From positions 248,001 to 312,000 of the forward strand of contig NZ_CP108080.1 of assembly GCF_036181745.1 (NCBI RefSeq): 64,000 bases of DNA, read 5' to 3'. The notes under the pieces are model-generated. The model was not told the DNA's origin. It saw only the letters and a program-made list of their open reading frames with translations, and searched no databases. Made by a program: the position numbers and the translations under genes. This document shows, piece by piece, positions 60,545 to 64,000 of the stretch (position 1 is the stretch's first letter; every line of letters starts with the position of its first letter). Origin of the DNA: Streptomyces sp. NBC_00259. GTDB taxonomy: Bacteria > Actinomycetota > Actinomycetes > Streptomycetales > Streptomycetaceae.

Positions 60545-63262
60545 TCAGTCCGTCCGCACCGGCTGGTTCTCGCCGAGCCGGCTGTAGATCCGCTCCGGAG
60601 TCAGGGGCAGCGCGCGGTAGCGGACGCCCGTCGCGTCCTGGAGCGCGTTCGCCAGCGCCGGGGCCACCGGATTGATGCAGCATTCCGCCATGCCCTTCGA
60701 CCGCATGGGCCCGACGGAGTCCGAGGAGGCCACCAGGAGCAGCTCGGTGCGAGGGATGTCGGCATAGGTGGGGATGCGATAGTTGCGGAAGTTCGGGTTG
60801 GCCATCACGCCGTTCGCATCGACGTGGTGGTTCTCCGTCAGCGTGAAGCCGATTCCCTGGGCGACACCGCCCTCCACCTGGCCGCGCACCTGCGCGGGGT
60901 TGATCACCACGGCGGCGTCGGTCGCGTGGACGCTGTACAGGACGCGGATCTCACCCGTCACCCGGTGGACGGCTATCCGGAATCCCTGCGTATTGGAGAC
61001 GACGCTGCGAGGGGAGCCATAGGCCTTGCGGGCGGCGGTGAACCGGATGCCGCGCGCCCGGGCCACGGCGACAAGCTCGGCCAGGGACACCCGCTGGTCG
61101 CCGCACAGGACGGCGTCGTCGTCCATGGAGCACATCACGGGGTGGACACCGGTGCGCGCGGCCGCGAACTCCAGGATGCGGTCACGTACGGCGTTGGCCG
61201 CGCGAAGCACCGCGTTGCCCGCCACGAAGAGGCCCGCGCTCGCGAAGGCCCCGGTGTCGAATCCCGTACGGTCGGTGTCGGACTGCACCAGGCGTATCCG
61301 CGACGGCGTCGTGCCCAGCTGGTTGGCCGCGATCTGGACATGCGCGGTGGACGTGCCCTCGCCGAACTCGACCGTCCCGACCGCCACCTCGTACACGAGG
61401 TCGTCGCCGAGCGTGACCCACGCCTCGGAGATGTGCTCGGTCGGGGGCGCCGTCTCGTGCAGGGAACTCGCGACGCCCGCCCCGACGAGCCACCCGGGAC
61501 CCGGGGACGGCTGATCTGCCGTGCGGGCCAGGGCGTCGTCCACCCGGTCGATGCACTTCCCGAGTCCGTCCTCGGTGAACACCACGTCGTCGGGGCCGTC
61601 ATGCAGGGCGACGAGCGGGTCACCGGGCCGCACGATGTTGCGTCGTCGCAGTTCGAGCGGGTCGATGTGCAGGGCGCGGGCCAGTTCGTCCATCGCCGAT
61701 TCCACGGCGAACGCCGGCTGGGTCATCCCGTAGCCGCGCAGCGCCCCGCTCGGCACGGTGTTCGTGTAGACGGAGAACGCGTCGTACTTCTTGTTGGGGC
61801 AGCGGTAGATCATGACGGCGGCGCCGCCCGCGAACAGCGTTTCGCCGCCGTGGTTGCCGTAGGCGCCCGTGTTCGACACGTTGCGGACCTGGAAGGCCGT
61901 GAGCGTGCCGTCCGCCTTCGCGCCGAGCGTGACCGTCAACGTCATCGGGTGGCGTGGCGAAGCGGTGGTGAACTCCTCCTCACGCGTGTACTCGAAGCAG
62001 ACGGGCCGCCCGGTGTCCAGGGTGGCGAGCGCGACCAGATCCTCCGAGATCACTTCCTGCTTGCCGCCGAAGCCACCGCCGACGCGTTTGCAGAACACGC
62101 GGATCCGGTCCGGTCGCAGAGCGAAGAGATGGGCGAGTTTGACCTTCGCGATCGACGGCGACTGCGAACTGGTGCGGACGTTCAGACGGCCGTTCTCCAT
62201 CCAGGCGATCGAGCCGTGGGTCTCGAGATGCGCGTGCTGCACGCGCGGTGAGAAGTACGTCCCTTCGTGGATCACGTCGGCCGCGGCGAACCCCGCGTCG
62301 ACGTCGCCGATGTGCGCATGGATCTCCAGCAGGATGTTGTGGACGGGATCGCGGACGAACGGATCCTCGGCGCCGTGCAGTTGGGGCGCTCCCTCGGCCA
62401 TCGCCTCTTCGGGATCGAGGACGGCCGGCAGCACCTCGTACTCCACGACGACCCGTCGGCAGCCCTCTTCCGCAGCCCCGACCGTGTCGGCCAGCACCGC
62501 GACGACGCGCTGGCCGACGAAGCGGACCGTGTCGTCGAGGATGAAGGTGTCGTCGGGGTCGACGAGATGGTCGGTGTGGATCGCGGTGGTGAAGCGCTTG
62601 CGCGGCACGTCCTCCCAGGTGTAGACCCGCCGCACGCCGGGGACGGCGAGTGCGGCGGTCCTGTCGATCGAGACGATCCGGGCGTGCGCGTGCGGTGAGT
62701 GGAGCACCTTGAGGTGCAGCATGCCGTCGACGTGGGTGTCCATCGTGAACTCGGCGCGGCCGGCCACCACGTCGTTGGCCGCCGGCGCGCCGACGCTCGT
62801 CCCGACGGCCTTTCCCGGCGCGGCCGTCTCCACACCGGCGACGCCCTTCACGGCGTCCTCGATCGCCCGATAGCCGGTGCAGCGGCAGAGGTTGCCCTTC
62901 AACGCCCGTGGCAGGTCCGCCTTCTGGGCCTCGGTGAACGTCGCCGACGTCATGATCATCCCTGCGGTGCAGAAGCCGCACTGGAACCCCGGGGCGTCGC
63001 GGAACCGTCGCTGCATCGGATGCAGGTTGCCGGGCGACCCGATGCCCTCGATCGTCGTCACCTCGTGTCCGTCCGCGCGGAAGGCGGGGGTGATGCAGCT
63101 GTGCACCGGACTGCCGTCCAGCCACACGGTGCATGCGCCGCAATCGCCCGCGTCGCAGCCCTTCTTGACGCCGTAGTGGCCGAGTGAGCGCAGGAAGGTG
63201 CGCAGGCACTGGCCGGGTTCCGGTTCCTCGTCGAAGCTCCTGCCGTTCACGCGGTACGTCAT
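60545..63262 (-). CDS. xanthine-dehydrogenase-family enzyme, fused 2Fe-2S and molybdopterin subunits
   Basis: The 905-residue protein is a fusion. Residues 1-150 are the two-cluster 2Fe-2S subunit: Cys36, Cys41, Cys44 and Cys56 in CDAGDCGACTV, then Cys95, Cys98, Cys126 and Cys128 in QCGFC and CRCTG. From about 165 to the end is the molybdopterin-binding subunit with RVGGGFGGKQ, NPAQVRGQVEGGVAQGIGF and the active-site Glu860 in KGMAE. These enzymes hydroxylate aldehydes, purines or N-heterocycles with water. The substrate is unknown. ATG 63262 overlaps the FAD-subunit stop (ATGA), and the ABM gene follows after three bases. Confidence 0.94.
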   Translation of the reverse strand: MTYRVNGRSFDEEPEPGQCLRTFLRSLGHYGVKKGCDAGDCGACTVWLDGSPVHSCITPAFRADGHEVTTIEGIGSPGNLHPMQRRFRDAPGFQCGFCTAGMIMTSATFTEAQKADLPRALKGNLCRCTGYRAIEDAVKGVAGVETAAPGKAVGTSVGAPAANDVVAGRAEFTMDTHVDGMLHLKVLHSPHAHARIVSIDRTAALAVPGVRRVYTWEDVPRKRFTTAIHTDHLVDPDDTFILDDTVRFVGQRVVAVLADTVGAAEEGCRRVVVEYEVLPAVLDPEEAMAEGAPQLHGAEDPFVRDPVHNILLEIHAHIGDVDAGFAAADVIHEGTYFSPRVQHAHLETHGSIAWMENGRLNVRTSSQSPSIAKVKLAHLFALRPDRIRVFCKRVGGGFGGKQEVISEDLVALATLDTGRPVCFEYTREEEFTTASPRHPMTLTVTLGAKADGTLTAFQVRNVSNTGAYGNHGGETLFAGGAAVMIYRCPNKKYDAFSVYTNTVPSGALRGYGMTQPAFAVESAMDELARALHIDPLELRRRNIVRPGDPLVALHDGPDDVVFTEDGLGKCIDRVDDALARTADQPSPGPGWLVGAGVASSLHETAPPTEHISEAWVTLGDDLVYEVAVGTVEFGEGTSTAHVQIAANQLGTTPSRIRLVQSDTDRTGFDTGAFASAGLFVAGNAVLRAANAVRDRILEFAAARTGVHPVMCSMDDDAVLCGDQRVSLAELVAVARARGIRFTAARKAYGSPRSVVSNTQGFRIAVHRVTGEIRVLYSVHATDAAVVINPAQVRGQVEGGVAQGIGFTLTENHHVDANGVMANPNFRNYRIPTYADIPRTELLLVASSDSVGPMRSKGMAECCINPVAPALANALQDATGVRYRALPLTPERIYSRLGENQPVRTD

Positions 63263-64000
63263 GCCGCGCCCCCGCCCATGAGTTCGCGACGGATCTCTTC
63301 GGCGAAGTGCTTCGTCAGATGGCGGCGGTGGCCGGGGGTCCCGTTGGGATCGGCGAACCAGACGTCGGCGGGGATGACATCGATGCTCTGCTGCAGGGTT
63401 CCGGCGTCCGGCATGGTGTCGAACGCGATGCGCACGGGCCGTGCGGTACCGGCCGTGACGGTGAGCAGCAGATCGCTCGTTCCCGGCGTCTGCGTACCGA
63501 TGAGGAACACCGTCGAACGGCCCAGGCGGGTCAGTGAGAAGCGACGGTGCGCGATGCGCTTTCTCAGGGCGCGCGCCGGAATCTCGATGCGCCGCAGGAT
63601 CTCGCCGGGGGTCAGGACGTTCCGATGGTCACCGGTCACGAAGTCGAGGGCGTCGACGGTGCGCGTGGATCCGTCGGGAGCCCACAGCTCGTACCGTGCC
63701 TCCAGTGCGACCGTCAGCGTGATCATCGGGCCTGCGGGCAACGACATGCAGATGTTGCCGCCGACGGTCGCCGAGTTCCAGACCTTGAACGAGGACAGGA
63801 ACGCCTCGCAGCTCTCGGCGAGAAGGGGGCCCGCGAGCCACTCGCCCGGGGGCGCGAAGGCGTACAGGTCGCGGATGGTGCAGGTGGCGCCGATCTCGAG
63901 GCCCGTCTCGCTCGGGACGAGGGGATCCCAGCGCAACGCCGTCAGGTCGATCAGCCGACGCAGACCCGGCTGCTCCGCGGAGAACAGCCACGTTCCGCCC
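63259..64000 (-). CDS. FAD-binding subunit of a molybdenum hydroxylase (partial, N-terminus outside window)
   Basis: About 247 codons are present and the start lies outside the window. The reading frame runs to the edge with GGTWLFSAEQPGLRRLIDLTAL. It continues with GLEIGATCTIRDLYAF and the FAD signature SATVGGNICMSLPAGPM, and TVALEARYELWAPDGSTR; the C-terminal CO-dehydrogenase-like domain reads FSLTRLGRSTVFLIG. It transfers electrons from the iron-sulfur centres to an acceptor. Its last codon overlaps the start of the fused Fe-S/Mo subunit, so the three genes form one leftward operon. Confidence 0.92.
   Translation of the reverse strand, partial: GGTWLFSAEQPGLRRLIDLTALRWDPLVPSETGLEIGATCTIRDLYAFAPPGEWLAGPLLAESCEAFLSSFKVWNSATVGGNICMSLPAGPMITLTVALEARYELWAPDGSTRTVDALDFVTGDHRNVLTPGEILRRIEIPARALRKRIAHRRFSLTRLGRSTVFLIGTQTPGTSDLLLTVTAGTARPVRIAFDTMPDAGTLQQSIDVIPADVWFADPNGTPGHRRHLTKHFAEEIRRELMGGGAA

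Noticed and set aside
59483..62251. A 922-codon open frame on the plus strand opposite the molybdoenzyme and ABM genes
   Set aside because: The encoded sequence has no recognisable fold and crosses two real genes with full motif sets on the other strand.

Overview
The window is a 64 kb piece of actinobacterial chromosome, almost certainly Streptomyces. It is about 70% G+C with strong third-position G+C bias. GTG and TTG starts, GGAGG-type ribosome sites and 4-base ATGA/GTGA gene overlaps are frequent. Only two TTA codons were found in confident genes. The content is also typical: a two-domain geosmin synthase, an NsdA-like developmental regulator, a SpoIIE-type phosphatase, a lone DUF397 gene, and a short inverted-repeat element of a kind I associate with Streptomyces intergenic regions. 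No rRNA, tRNA, CRISPR array, phage or complete insertion sequence was seen.

Layout. 0-8 kb: an MFS exporter (cut by the window edge), a GNAT enzyme, a coiled-coil protein, a translationally coupled trio (small protein, methyltransferase, SnoaL-like), a polar amino-acid ABC importer, and an AMIN-like secreted protein. 7-9 kb: a winged-helix regulator with its AHSA1/START-like partner. 9-15 kb: a polyol-type catabolic operon (DeoR regulator, binding lipoprotein, two permeases, zinc dehydrogenase, PfkB kinase) that lacks its own ATPase. 15-23 kb: a P450, the SpoIIE phosphatase with a PAS domain, the NsdA-like regulator, a phosphotransferase and a tandem universal stress protein. The phosphatase and the phosphotransferase each carry one TTA codon. 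22-30 kb: a ROK regulator, a secreted peptidoglycan amidase, geosmin synthase, two small proteins and a MITE-like element whose end forms the stop codon of an ACT-domain gene.

30-51 kb is mainly acyl-CoA metabolism. A leftward operon encodes a double DUF35 protein and two thiolase-fold proteins that lack the usual nucleophilic cysteine. Next to it a crotonase faces a divergent FadD. A phenylacetate-CoA ligase, a second FadD, and a third FadD coupled to a nitronate-monooxygenase-like flavoprotein follow. The crotonase/FadD promoter region and the flavoprotein promoter carry the same palindrome, TTTTCTGA-N7-TCAGATT. The two separated units may therefore be one regulon for a steroid-side-chain-like or branched acyl substrate. 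Interspersed are an aminotransferase, a GNAT protein, a lipoprotein, the threonine pathway tdh-kbl-LysR, an alpha/beta hydrolase and a ChaA-type antiporter.

51-64 kb: a Tat-exported serine hydrolase, a phytoene-dehydrogenase-like flavoprotein, a DUF2252 protein, a Ser/Thr kinase with nine 42-residue TPRs whose gene end is duplicated in tandem, an MpaB-type oxygenase, and a leftward molybdenum-hydroxylase operon. That operon has a FAD subunit (cut by the window edge), a fused 2Fe-2S/molybdopterin subunit and a membrane protein with two ABM domains. All functional statements come from reading motifs and context; no database search was run.
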